A DNA stretch of 64,000 bases, taken from Nitrospira sp. CR1.1 (GTDB taxonomy: Bacteria > Nitrospirota > Nitrospiria > Nitrospirales > Nitrospiraceae). Both the position numbers and the translations under genes were made by a program. The stretch spans positions 310,001 to 374,000 of the forward strand of contig WIAF01000001.1 of NCBI GenBank assembly GCA_014055465.1, given 5' to 3'. The notes beneath the pieces are model-generated. The model searched no databases. It was not told the DNA's origin and saw only the letters and a program-made list of their open reading frames with translations. Positions 25,540 through 34,484 of this stretch are shown in pieces (the first letter of the stretch is position 1; every line of letters begins with the position of its first letter).

Positions 25540-27348
25540 TCAGACATCCAACAATTCGCGGACTTTTCCGGCCAGGTCGTGCTGGCGATACGGCTGCTGC
25601 AGGAAATACTTTTTATTCACCCGATGACTGGCGATCGTTTCGTCAGAAAATCCTGACACGAACAATGCCTTCATCTTTGGATGTTGTTGCACCAGCCGCT
25701 TGGCCAGCTCCCGGCCGCTGATTTCCGGGAGCGAGAGATGGCTGACCGTGAGGTGAATCGGCCCCTGGTATTGTTGGGCCACGAGCAAGGCCTCCACCGC
25801 CGACCCCGCTTCGAGCACATGGTAGCGATGGCAGTGCAGCGTCGAGAGCGCCAGTTTTCTGGCGATTTCATTTTCCTCAACGAGCAGTACCGTTTCAGCG
25901 CCTTTCGACAGCGCTTCGGGGAGAACCCTCGTGTCCCGCAGCACCCCGTTACGCTCAACCAGGGGCAGATAGACACGTACCGTGGTGCCTTGTCCGGGCT
26001 GGCTCTGTACTTCAACCGTCCCTCCGGATTGACGCACGATCCCATACACCAGCGTGAGCCCCAGACCGGCATGAGTCTCCTTGGTCGAAAAGAACGGCTC
26101 AAACATCTGGGCCTGGACATCCAGATTCATCCCGCCGCCACTATCGCTCACAGCAATCCGCGCCATACGCTTGCGGGGATTCTTTTCCAGTTGCTCAGCC
26201 GGCAACAACTCTCCGGTCACGACCTCCAGCGAGATCTCGACCCGTCCGCTACTCGGCATAGCATCCCGCGCATTGGCGACCAAGTGTAACAACAGACACT
26301 CCAACCGGTCATGCCCGATCTCCACCAATACGGGCGTGGACTCGTCAGGCACCCGCATATCAATCCGTCCGGGAAGCAGACCTTGAAGCGTCTCACGCAT
26401 CGACACCATCACCGCGCCAAGCGATAACGTGTCGCGAATGGTCGTTTCGTGCGCCCCCAGGGCGAGCAGTTGCGCCGTCAGAGTTGCGGCACGCTCCCCG
26501 CTCCGGAAAATAGCCTCCACCGGCCCATGCAGCGGATCATCGGGTTTCAGCCTGGAGACCATGGCTCCGGTCTGAGCGCCGATCACTTCCAACACCTGGT
26601 TGAATTCATGCGCCAGCCTGGAAGCCAGGCGGCCCATCGCTTCGAACTTTTGCGCCTCCCGCAACTGCCGCTCCAGGCCGGTGCGTTCCACCCTGCCTTG
26701 GCGGATCTCCTGATTCGCGCGGGACAAACCCTGCTTTAACCCTTGCACACGGGTTTCCAGTTGCGTGCGCCGTTCCTCCAGGACCTGCTCGGACTGCTTC
26801 AACCCTTGCACATCCTCCCGCAACAGACGGTTCCGCCGCCGCTCGACTGCGACCGTTTCAAGAGTAAGGCCGTAAAACACCGACATGATCAGCAAGACAG
26901 GAATGCCAAGCAGATGCCCGACCGCAAGGGTGCCGGATTGCATGGCATGTTCATACACCAGGACACCGTACCCGGCACAGATGATGACCGAGAGGCCGAG
27001 CAGGTGTTTGATGGATGGCGAAGATGAGGCAATCAGAAGCAGAAGAAAATAGGTGAGATACAGTTCCGAGCTGGCGTTACCCGAGAGATAAATGGTTCCC
27101 GTCACGAGCAACGTATTGATGCTAATCAAGGCGCCGGGAAACCAGGCGCTCTCTAACGCCGTCTTCGGCAACAACATGATTCCGGCGCTGATCAGCATCA
27201 GTCCAAGTGCCACCATCCGGCTGACGGTCTGCCCATAGACCGTCTCGTTACTGACCAGCAATTCGTACGACAGGATGCCGGCCACGAGACTCTGCAGAAA
27301 CATCACCCGAACCCGCGAATGGGAGAGCCACCGGCCCAATCCTCGCAT
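25540..27348 (-). CDS. Hybrid-type histidine kinase with degenerate receiver
   Basis: A ~602-residue protein. Residues ~10-185 hold about six membrane helices, then a coiled coil (~190-245). HisKA has the phosphoacceptor His in LAHEFNQVLEVIGA. The HATPase domain has HLVANARDAMP, DSGGGM, FEPFFSTKE and AGLGLTLVYGI. The last ~130 residues fold like a receiver but the phosphoacceptor is replaced: VSHLSLPEISGREL has His where Asp belongs, and FLQQPY has Gln where the conserved Lys belongs. This is therefore a pseudoreceiver. GTG 27399 is an alternative start. It overlaps no neighbour; purK lies upstream on the same strand. Confidence 0.85.
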   Translation of the reverse strand: MRGLGRWLSHSRVRVMFLQSLVAGILSYELLVSNETVYGQTVSRMVALGLMLISAGIMLLPKTALESAWFPGALISINTLLVTGTIYLSGNASSELYLTYFLLLLIASSSPSIKHLLGLSVIICAGYGVLVYEHAMQSGTLAVGHLLGIPVLLIMSVFYGLTLETVAVERRRNRLLREDVQGLKQSEQVLEERRTQLETRVQGLKQGLSRANQEIRQGRVERTGLERQLREAQKFEAMGRLASRLAHEFNQVLEVIGAQTGAMVSRLKPDDPLHGPVEAIFRSGERAATLTAQLLALGAHETTIRDTLSLGAVMVSMRETLQGLLPGRIDMRVPDESTPVLVEIGHDRLECLLLHLVANARDAMPSSGRVEISLEVVTGELLPAEQLEKNPRKRMARIAVSDSGGGMNLDVQAQMFEPFFSTKETHAGLGLTLVYGIVRQSGGTVEVQSQPGQGTTVRVYLPLVERNGVLRDTRVLPEALSKGAETVLLVEENEIARKLALSTLHCHRYHVLEAGSAVEALLVAQQYQGPIHLTVSHLSLPEISGRELAKRLVQQHPKMKALFVSGFSDETIASHRVNKKYFLQQPYRQHDLAGKVRELLDV

Positions 27349-27650
27349 GGTGGGATGCCGCCCGGTTTGATCGAGTTCGGAGGAAAGTGGAACGCTCACC
27401 GCTGTGCCTGCCCTCAAGAGAAGACTGTGGAACGAGTCTGGAAGGCAGCAAGTCCCATACCGTCTTTCCATTGTGGCAAGTCATCGCAATTTCAGGGAGA
27501 GGAAAATGAAGGATGGCCATGAACGGCCGGTGAACTCTCCTCGTCTCACAAAAACGGACAGTCTCAGACCGGCCGAACAACTTCAATCGAAAGGAATGGA
27601 CAATATCCAGCCGTGTACCCCGCCGGATCATCGTCGTGGCTGTCGCTTTC

Positions 27651-28817
27651 TTAGGGTCGAGGCGGAACACAGCGCGAGCGGAAGGTCGACGCGGCGGTGA
27701 GGGCCTCCGCGCGCGTAGGAGCGAGGAATGAAATGTGGCCCATTTTCCGCTTTGGTCGAATTGTGCGTTTTCCATACAGGTGGACAATCGCGCCAGGCAC
27801 ACGCAGGAGATCGTGCGCTGAGGGGGAGTGCGTCACCAGTCGAACATCGTCACCGATGAGGTTCAGCATCACGGCAGGACTGAGCAATCGGACTTCTCCC
27901 AGCGGCAGGCCGCAGAGTGTCCGCACCTGTTGTTCGAACTGCGAGACGGTGCAGGCATCCAGGGTGTAGTGTCCGGAATTATGCGGCCTGGGTGCGATTT
28001 CGTTGATCACCAACCGTCCGTCAGCCATGAGGAATACTTCGACGCAAAACACACCCACCCCATCCAAAACTTGCACCGCCTCGCGAGCCATCCTACCGGC
28101 CAGACCGGCGACCCATTCCGGCACGTCTGCCGGTACAATCGTTTGGCGAAGAATCCCGTCCTCATGGACGTTCTCGACCAATGGATAAGTCTGTGAAGCG
28201 CCGTCGGCCCCTCGCACGACCAGAATCGACAGCTCGCGTTCGAACGGAAGCCATTCTTCCAGAATCCATCGTGAATCCGGCCTCGTGTTCCGAGCCAACT
28301 CCTGCTGCACCGCAAGACAATCCTCCGCTCGAAGGATTTTCCACTGCCCCTTGCCGTCATAGCCGGCGGTAGCGGTTTTACAGACCAGCGGATACGAGGG
28401 TATGGACTGACGGCCGAGGTCATCCGGCGATGACAGAGCGGAAAAGGCCGGCACGGCCAGCCCGTGAGTCCGCAAAAACGTCTTCTGTTCGATGCGGTCC
28501 TGAATCACACGCAGCACACGGCTCGAAGGACGCACCGGCAGGTCACGCTCCAATTGTTCGCAAAGGTCAGCCGGCACGTTTTCCCATTCATAGGTCACAG
28601 CACGGACGCGACGGGTAAATTCTGCACGCGCGTCGGCGTCCGTGAAGGGATGAATGAGGGAATGATCGGCAATCCGGTGGGCAGGCGCTTCAGGATCGGG
28701 ATCCCAGACGGTGATCGCGTACCCCATGCGGCGGGCAGCGGTGGCGAACATTGCGCCGAGTTGCCCGCCTCCGAGCACACCCAGGGTCGAGCCGGGATCG
28801 ATCACTGGTACGTTCAC
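27651..28817 (-). CDS. purK: N5-carboxyaminoimidazole ribonucleotide synthase
   Basis: A 388-residue ATP-grasp enzyme of purine synthesis: AIR + bicarbonate + ATP to N5-CAIR. It has [16 protein letters not shown] at the N-terminus, YDGKGQW in the ATP-grasp loop and [14 protein letters not shown] near the metal site. The start is GTG 28817, overlapping the purE TGA by four bases (GTGA), so the two consecutive enzymes are coupled. Confidence 0.96.
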   Translation of the reverse strand: MNVPVIDPGSTLGVLGGGQLGAMFATAARRMGYAITVWDPDPEAPAHRIADHSLIHPFTDADARAEFTRRVRAVTYEWENVPADLCEQLERDLPVRPSSRVLRVIQDRIEQKTFLRTHGLAVPAFSALSSPDDLGRQSIPSYPLVCKTATAGYDGKGQWKILRAEDCLAVQQELARNTRPDSRWILEEWLPFERELSILVVRGADGASQTYPLVENVHEDGILRQTIVPADVPEWVAGLAGRMAREAVQVLDGVGVFCVEVFLMADGRLVINEIAPRPHNSGHYTLDACTVSQFEQQVRTLCGLPLGEVRLLSPAVMLNLIGDDVRLVTHSPSAHDLLRVPGAIVHLYGKRTIRPKRKMGHISFLAPTRAEALTAASTFRSRCVPPRP

Positions 28818-29368
28818 GGCTGGCGGCTCGTCCTGGCGCTGCGTGGCGTCGGAAAGGGAGGAGACAATCGGGCGTCGTCCTGGGAATCGAGAACCGCTTG
28901 TGTTTGAGCGGCGCGGAATCGTTCGACGCGTTGCCTGATCAAGACGGATTGTACTCCCAGAATTTGCGCCGCCAGGATGGCCGCGTTTTCAGCGCCCCCG
29001 ATTGCGACTGTCGCGACCGGAATTCCTCTGGGCATCTGGACGATCGACAGCAGGGAATCTAACCCGCGAAGATTTTCGGTGGGAATCGGCACCCCGATGA
29101 CCGGTAACGATGTCTTTGCCGCCACCATTCCGGGAAGGTGAGCCGCCCCTCCGGCGCCGGCAATGATGACTTGAATCCCCCGCGCCACAGCCTGTTCCGC
29201 ATAGGCGAAGAGGCGATCCGGGGTACGATGGGCCGACACCACGAGCAGCTCATTGGAAATCCCCAGCTCCTTCAACATGGCCACGGCCTTTTCAAGAATG
29301 GGGAAGTCCGATGTGCTACCGCCCAATACCCCGACCAACGCCCGACCCGCTTTCTTGTTCTTCGGCAT
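28814..29368 (-). CDS. purE: N5-carboxyaminoimidazole ribonucleotide mutase
   Basis: A 184-residue class I PurE that converts N5-CAIR to CAIR. Motifs: [22 protein letters not shown] (catalytic His), [17 protein letters not shown] 29368 has GAGGTG 8 bases upstream; a TTG far upstream is not needed. The C-terminal ~20 residues form a Pro/Ser/Arg-rich tail not seen in short PurE proteins. It heads the purEK operon, divergent from the export locus. Confidence 0.96.
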   Translation of the reverse strand: MPKNKKAGRALVGVLGGSTSDFPILEKAVAMLKELGISNELLVVSAHRTPDRLFAYAEQAVARGIQVIIAGAGGAAHLPGMVAAKTSLPVIGVPIPTENLRGLDSLLSIVQMPRGIPVATVAIGGAENAAILAAQILGVQSVLIRQRVERFRAAQTQAVLDSQDDARLSPPFPTPRSARTSRQP

Positions 29369-29468
29369 GGACACCACACCTCTGGCTGAAAGAAAGAATG
29401 ATGCGGCGAACCATAGCCGTTCTCCAGTGGAGGGGTCAAGCCGATCCCCGACGGAACCCCTCATTGAA

Positions 29469-29498
29469 TTGACCAACTCCTTTGTCTTCCACTATGAT
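29469..29498 (+). promoter_or_regulatory. Putative promoter of the HlyD-TolC-ABC export locus
   Basis: TTGACC and TATGAT (each 5 of 6 to consensus) are spaced by 18 bases. Transcription would start near 29505, about 27 bases before the GTG start. Confidence 0.55.
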
Positions 29499-29531
29499 AC
29501 GCCTACGTGTTCTTGCGCCCGGAGGGGTCAC

Positions 29532-30968
29532 GTGCAGCGTATCCGTGAGGGACTCAAAACCCGATTCCGCTCCCTCGTCACCCAGCGGACAGGCCTGGAT
29601 GAAATGGCCGTCGACGACCTGGCGACCTCGACCAGGCTCCAGTCCTGGGAAGCCGTCCAAATCCCAGAACGGCTTCGGTTCTCGTCACGGCTGGCTATTC
29701 TTCTGGTCGGCTTCTTCATGCTAATCGTGGCCTTCGTCCCCTGGACCCAGACCATTACGGTCACCGGCCAACTCTCCGCCTACACCCCCTTTGAACGCCC
29801 GCAAGACATCGAGGCGCAGATTACCGGCCGCATCAGAAAGTGGCACATCTTCGAAGGGGTGCGTGTCAAAGCAGGCGACGTCATCCTCGAACTCGACGAC
29901 TACGACCCGAACTTTATGGCCCCGGATCTCTTGAACCTTCTCGAACAACGGAAGCAGGCGCTGGAGGATACCCGGAAAGCCGCCCTCAGTCGCGCCGATC
30001 AGCTCGATAAACGAATCAAAGAAATGCAGAACCTCGTGAAAGCGGCCGTGCCTTCGGCGGGCGCGCGGGTGTTGGAGGCGGAAAGCAAGGTGCGCGAGGC
30101 GCGGCAAAAAATCGAAGCGTCAAAGATCGCCGTGGCCACAGCCGAACTCAATGTGGAGCGGCATCAGCAACTGGCGCAGCAGGGCCTGGTCTCTCAGCGC
30201 GAACTGGAACTCACAATTCAATCCGCGCTGGCCAGCAAGGCCGACCTGCAGGGCGCGCAGGCCAACTTGAGCGCGGCCGAACAGAGCATGAAGGCCTTGA
30301 GTTTCGGACGGGAACAGGTGAGCGCAGAAGTTCTTCAGCGTCTCCTTGACGCAGAAGCGGCGCGGGATGCCTCGATCGGAGAAGCGGCGCGAGCCGCCGA
30401 TCAGGTTGCGGACGTGTCCCTGCGTCTCTCCAACGCCAATCAACGGCGGGTGGCCAGCCGCATTCTCTCCCCCATCGATGGCACCGTCGTAAAAATGGCG
30501 CAGGCGGGCGCCGGCGAAACCGTGCGGCCCGGAGAAAAACTCGTCAGAATTTCGCCGAACAGCGTAGACAGGGCCCTTGAAATGGTGGCCGACGGCATCG
30601 ATGCCCCGTTGCTCAATGTGGGCCGAAAGGTCAAGATTCTCTTCTACGGCATTCCCGCCATCCCCCTGCCGGCCTGGCCGGAAATGATGGCCGGAACCTA
30701 TAACGGTGTGATCAAGGTCATTGACCAGGTCGACGACGGCAAGGGCAACTTCCGCTTCTGGGTCGTCCCCGATCTGGAAGAACGTCCCTGGCCTCCGCAA
30801 GAACATGTCCGCCAGGGCACCAAAGCCATGGGCTGGGTCATTCTCAACCGCGTCCCGCTCTGGTACGAGCTCTGGCGCCGGTTCAATCTCTTCCCGCCCG
30901 ACTACCAGGAACGGCCTCCAAGCCTGATCGATACCCTCCTGCCGAAAGCCGGTCGCGGGGCCAAATAA
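29532..30968 (+). CDS. HlyD-like membrane fusion protein of the export locus
   Basis: A 478-residue adaptor. The GTG at 29532 is chosen because GGAGG lies 6 bases upstream and the promoter sits just before it. A ~55-residue cytoplasmic part leads to one membrane helix (LAILLVGFFMLIVAFVPW). A lipoyl half-motif follows (AQITGRIRKWHIFEGV), then a long coiled-coil hairpin (~145-320, Ala/Gln/Glu-rich) and the second half SPIDGTVVKMAQAG. Type 1 secretion adaptors have this plan. It is followed 87 bp later by a TolC-like gene and then two ABC proteins, so it likely bridges them. Confidence 0.88.
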   Translation: MQRIREGLKTRFRSLVTQRTGLDEMAVDDLATSTRLQSWEAVQIPERLRFSSRLAILLVGFFMLIVAFVPWTQTITVTGQLSAYTPFERPQDIEAQITGRIRKWHIFEGVRVKAGDVILELDDYDPNFMAPDLLNLLEQRKQALEDTRKAALSRADQLDKRIKEMQNLVKAAVPSAGARVLEAESKVREARQKIEASKIAVATAELNVERHQQLAQQGLVSQRELELTIQSALASKADLQGAQANLSAAEQSMKALSFGREQVSAEVLQRLLDAEAARDASIGEAARAADQVADVSLRLSNANQRRVASRILSPIDGTVVKMAQAGAGETVRPGEKLVRISPNSVDRALEMVADGIDAPLLNVGRKVKILFYGIPAIPLPAWPEMMAGTYNGVIKVIDQVDDGKGNFRFWVVPDLEERPWPPQEHVRQGTKAMGWVILNRVPLWYELWRRFNLFPPDYQERPPSLIDTLLPKAGRGAK

Positions 30969-31055
30969 CCGGTCCCGCCTCACCGGCGCATGCCGGAGCG
31001 CTGACATCCTTCGACCCCTATTTCTGCCTCGTGACCTCAGAAAGGAGTGCGTCTC

Positions 31056-32543
31056 ATGAAGAACTCTGCGTGGATTCTGGTCATTGCCGCCTGTGCGTTC
31101 TGCTGGTTGCCGGAAGGGAGCGCCAGGGCGGAGGATGCGGCCAAGTCAAAAGCCCTTCCCCCCATTCCCCTCTCTCTGAATGAGGTGCTCGCGTGGATCG
31201 ATCGCTCCCATCCCCTCCTGAAGGGGGCCGGCACTGAAAAGGTGTCAGCGCGAGGGAAAATGCTCAAGGCCCTGGGCGCTTTCGAACCGGTCTTGGTGAA
31301 CGACACGGAGATTGAACGCTTTATCGACAAAGGCACGACCAAAACTCAAAGCGTGGGATTTAACGACACTCTGGTCGAAGCGCGGACCCCATGGGGATTC
31401 CGGGGGAGCGCAGGCATTCGGCAGGCCATCGGGGACGCGAAGATCCCGGACCTCGCCTTTGGAAACGGCCAGCAGGTCATTCTCGGCGGCTTTCTACCCC
31501 TCCTGAAAGGTCTCATGATCAACCCGGAGAACGCGGAACTACAGCGTTCGGAACTGGCTGATCCTCGCGCCGAGGTCAAAATTTCGCAAACGAGACAGGA
31601 TCTCTTTCTGGCCGCTGCGAGCCAATTCTGGGATTGGGTCTCGGCCGCCAAGTTTGTGGACGTGCAACGCCGGGCCCTCGGCGTCGCGGAGGAACGGTTG
31701 CGGCAGGTCGAGGGCAGAGCCAAGGCCGGAGCCGTGGCGCCCCTCGACGTCGTCGAGGCAGGGCAGGAGGTTCAGCGCCGTCGTGAAATCGCCATCACCG
31801 CACAGCGAACCGTGGAGCAGGAGCAATATAAAATGTCGATGTTCCTCTGGGAAAACCAGACGCCCACGGCGCCGCAGCTCGAGCGTGTTCCGGATTTCCC
31901 TCCTCCCGCCGCGGCCCCGACGGCAGACATCGTCAAGGCCGATAAGCTGCAAGCGAAAAGCGATCGCCCGGAAATCCGCGAAGTCGATATCGAAGCCAAG
32001 GTCAACAATATCGATCTGGAGCTCGCCAAGAATAATCTCCTGCCGAGCCTCGATCTGGAAGCGGCGCCGGCCAGAGCTCCGGAGAAATTTGTGTTGGGAT
32101 TGGGCTATCGGTTCGGAGCGGAGTTGCGCATCCCGATCCTTCAACGCAGAAGCCGCGGCGAAGTGATGGAAGCCCAGGCGCAGGCCGATCGCCTGGTGCT
32201 GGTGCAGAAATACCGGGAACAGCAAGTGGTCGTGGATGTGGACAATGCCCTGTCAGCCATTGAACGCGCGAAGGAGCGGGTGGCGGCGGCCGCGGAATCG
32301 CTCCGCATGGCCAAGACCCTGGAGGAAGGCGAACGCTTCCGGTTCAGTCTGGGCGCTACGAGCGTGCTGTTTGTGAACCTTCGCGAACGGAATTCCGTCG
32401 ATTCGGAAATGCAACTTGTGCGGGCAAAGGCTGATTACCAGAAGGCCCTCGCCCTCTATCAATGGGCAACCGGCTCCTGGGCCAGGAGCCAGCCGTCCGC
32501 CGTGCCGGTGAATTATCGGGTCGGCGCGAGCTTCTCCAAATAG
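31056..32543 (+). CDS. TolC-family outer-membrane efflux protein
   Basis: A 495-residue protein with a signal peptide (ILVIAACAFCWLPEGSARA) and two long helical repeats typical of TolC channels, e.g. SLNEVLAWIDRSHPLL near the mature start and a matching C-terminal repeat with NALSAIERAKERV. ATG 31056 has AAAGGAG 8 bases upstream. It should form the outer-membrane duct for the HlyD-like adaptor. No substrate gene with RTX or GG-leader features is present nearby. Confidence 0.88.
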   Translation: MKNSAWILVIAACAFCWLPEGSARAEDAAKSKALPPIPLSLNEVLAWIDRSHPLLKGAGTEKVSARGKMLKALGAFEPVLVNDTEIERFIDKGTTKTQSVGFNDTLVEARTPWGFRGSAGIRQAIGDAKIPDLAFGNGQQVILGGFLPLLKGLMINPENAELQRSELADPRAEVKISQTRQDLFLAAASQFWDWVSAAKFVDVQRRALGVAEERLRQVEGRAKAGAVAPLDVVEAGQEVQRRREIAITAQRTVEQEQYKMSMFLWENQTPTAPQLERVPDFPPPAAAPTADIVKADKLQAKSDRPEIREVDIEAKVNNIDLELAKNNLLPSLDLEAAPARAPEKFVLGLGYRFGAELRIPILQRRSRGEVMEAQAQADRLVLVQKYREQQVVVDVDNALSAIERAKERVAAAAESLRMAKTLEEGERFRFSLGATSVLFVNLRERNSVDSEMQLVRAKADYQKALALYQWATGSWARSQPSAVPVNYRVGASFSK

Positions 32544-32674
32544 TAGTATTTTGCGGTACGCTCTGATAGGTTTTAGCTGGTGCAGGCCTGCGCGGACAGG
32601 TCGCCGATACGGCATCAACCGGCGGTCGCCACAGCAAGTCCGGCGGCTTGGTGACAGGTGGCAGGGGTAGTAGG

Positions 32675-34342
32675 ATGGCCCAGGATCATTCCGACAACCA
32701 AAGCAATCTGTTCCAAGCGGTCGTCGGCCATCTGGGTCTCCTGTTTCGTCTCGAGCGGCGCATCCTCGGCCTTATCGGCTCCTATTCGATCGCCATCGGG
32801 CTCTTTTCGCTGATCGTCCCCCTCACCGTCCAAGAACTCGTCAACACCTTCGCCTTCGCGCTGCAGCCCATCACCATTGTCACTCTGGCCGCGGTCATGG
32901 TGGCGGGCCTGCTCTTCGTCGGGGCCTTCCGGGCCCTCCAATACTATGCCGTCGAAGTGTTGGAGCGGCGCATTTTTGCCCGGGTCGCCATTGCCATGGC
33001 GCAGCAGCTCCCGCACCTGCGCTATCAGGGATTCAAGCCGCGATTCGCCAATTACTTCGTCGAAACCATTCTTATGCAGCGGGCCGTTTCGGTTCTGCTG
33101 GTCGACTTGATCAACGTCATCGTGGGCGGGGCGGTCGGCATGACCATCCTTGTGTTCTACCACCCCTACTTCTTGCTGTTTAACGCGATCCTGCTGGTCG
33201 GGTTCAATGTCGTGTTTTTCCTCATGAGTCACGGCGGGCTGAAGGCCGACATGGACATGTCACACGCCAAATACGACACCCTGCACTGGTTCCAGGAAAT
33301 TGCCTACAACCTGCTCCATTTTAAGTCCACCGATAGCCAGACGCTGCTGATCAAAAAGACGGATCAGCTCCTGGATACGTATGTCGGCGTGCGCAGAACC
33401 CGATTCGGAATCCTCATCCGGCAATACCTGGGCTCTCTGGGATGGCAGGCGATCGTCCATAGCGGTCTCATCGCGACGGCGGGCTGGCTCCTGGGAATCG
33501 GCCAGCTCACACTCGGACAATTTGTCGCTGCCGAGGTCGTGGTGAGCGGTATCCTCTCTAGCTTCGACGGCGTCGTGAAGCGCATGGGGCATATTTATTA
33601 TTTCCTGACCGCCCTGACCGAATTAAGCTTTCTCTTCTCGCTGCCTAAAGATCAGGACGCCGCCACACTGTCCATTCCCCTGCCTGATCCGACGGTTCAC
33701 GGTATTCGAGTCACCTGCAAAGAGCTCACCTTTGCGCCCGCCGATGGCCCGCCTGTATTTGAGCACTTCAACCTGGAAGTGACACCGGGTGAAAAAATCG
33801 GCATTTATGCAGATACGACGATGGCCAAAACCGCGCTGGCCCGGGTGCTCGGCGGGCTGGAATCGCCCACCGCCGGCGTCATCCGCTACAACGGCGTTGA
33901 TCTCCGGCACCTCAATCTGGACTCCGTCAATCGCTTCAGAGGATTCATTCTGGATTCACAACTCTCCCTGTTCGAGGGGACGCTGGAAGAAAACATTGTG
34001 CTCGGACGTGACTACATTCCCTACAGCGACGTGCGATGGGCGCTGCGCTTCACGGAACTCGAAGAAGAGGTCGATGCCTTGCCCCACGGCCTGAAAACAC
34101 ATGTGCGTTCCGCCGGAAAAATCTTCGCCCCTACGCACATCGTGCGTATCCTGGTGGCGAGGGCCATCCTGGGGCGCCCGCAGCTCCTCATTTTCGAAGG
34201 CATCCTCCACAATATGCACCCCGCGATGCGCGAGACGATTCTCCGCCGCCTGTGCAGCAAGGAGGAACCCTGGTCGGTGATCTTCGTCTCGAACGATCCC
34301 AATCTGACCACGCATGTCGACCGCCGGATCATGTTGAACTAG
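32675..34342 (+). CDS. ABC exporter-like protein with degenerate ATPase domain (first copy)
   Basis: A 555-residue half-exporter: six membrane helices in ~30-320, then a nucleotide-binding-domain fold at ~340-555. Catalytic motifs are lost. Walker A reads ADTTMAKT (379-386) with all glycines gone though Lys and Thr remain. The Q-loop Gln is replaced by Ser428. LSGGQ is absent (KIFAPTH region). Walker B ends FEG (Glu508, Gly509), so the catalytic Glu is Gly. The switch His is Asn540 (FVSND). It should bind nucleotide poorly and not hydrolyse it. ATG 32675 has AGGGG upstream. It pairs with a similar protein 142 bp downstream. Confidence 0.85.
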   Translation: MAQDHSDNQSNLFQAVVGHLGLLFRLERRILGLIGSYSIAIGLFSLIVPLTVQELVNTFAFALQPITIVTLAAVMVAGLLFVGAFRALQYYAVEVLERRIFARVAIAMAQQLPHLRYQGFKPRFANYFVETILMQRAVSVLLVDLINVIVGGAVGMTILVFYHPYFLLFNAILLVGFNVVFFLMSHGGLKADMDMSHAKYDTLHWFQEIAYNLLHFKSTDSQTLLIKKTDQLLDTYVGVRRTRFGILIRQYLGSLGWQAIVHSGLIATAGWLLGIGQLTLGQFVAAEVVVSGILSSFDGVVKRMGHIYYFLTALTELSFLFSLPKDQDAATLSIPLPDPTVHGIRVTCKELTFAPADGPPVFEHFNLEVTPGEKIGIYADTTMAKTALARVLGGLESPTAGVIRYNGVDLRHLNLDSVNRFRGFILDSQLSLFEGTLEENIVLGRDYIPYSDVRWALRFTELEEEVDALPHGLKTHVRSAGKIFAPTHIVRILVARAILGRPQLLIFEGILHNMHPAMRETILRRLCSKEEPWSVIFVSNDPNLTTHVDRRIMLN

Positions 34343-34484
34343 CGGGTTGCCGCGCAGTCACCGGACCCTTTGCATCAGGCTCTCGCTTCCCCCTCACCCG
34401 TCAAGCCGGACCGGTCCCCATCCTTGACAGGGATGCGGCATTCGCCCACACTGCGCCCCACCATCCGCCGACACGAGCCATCGC

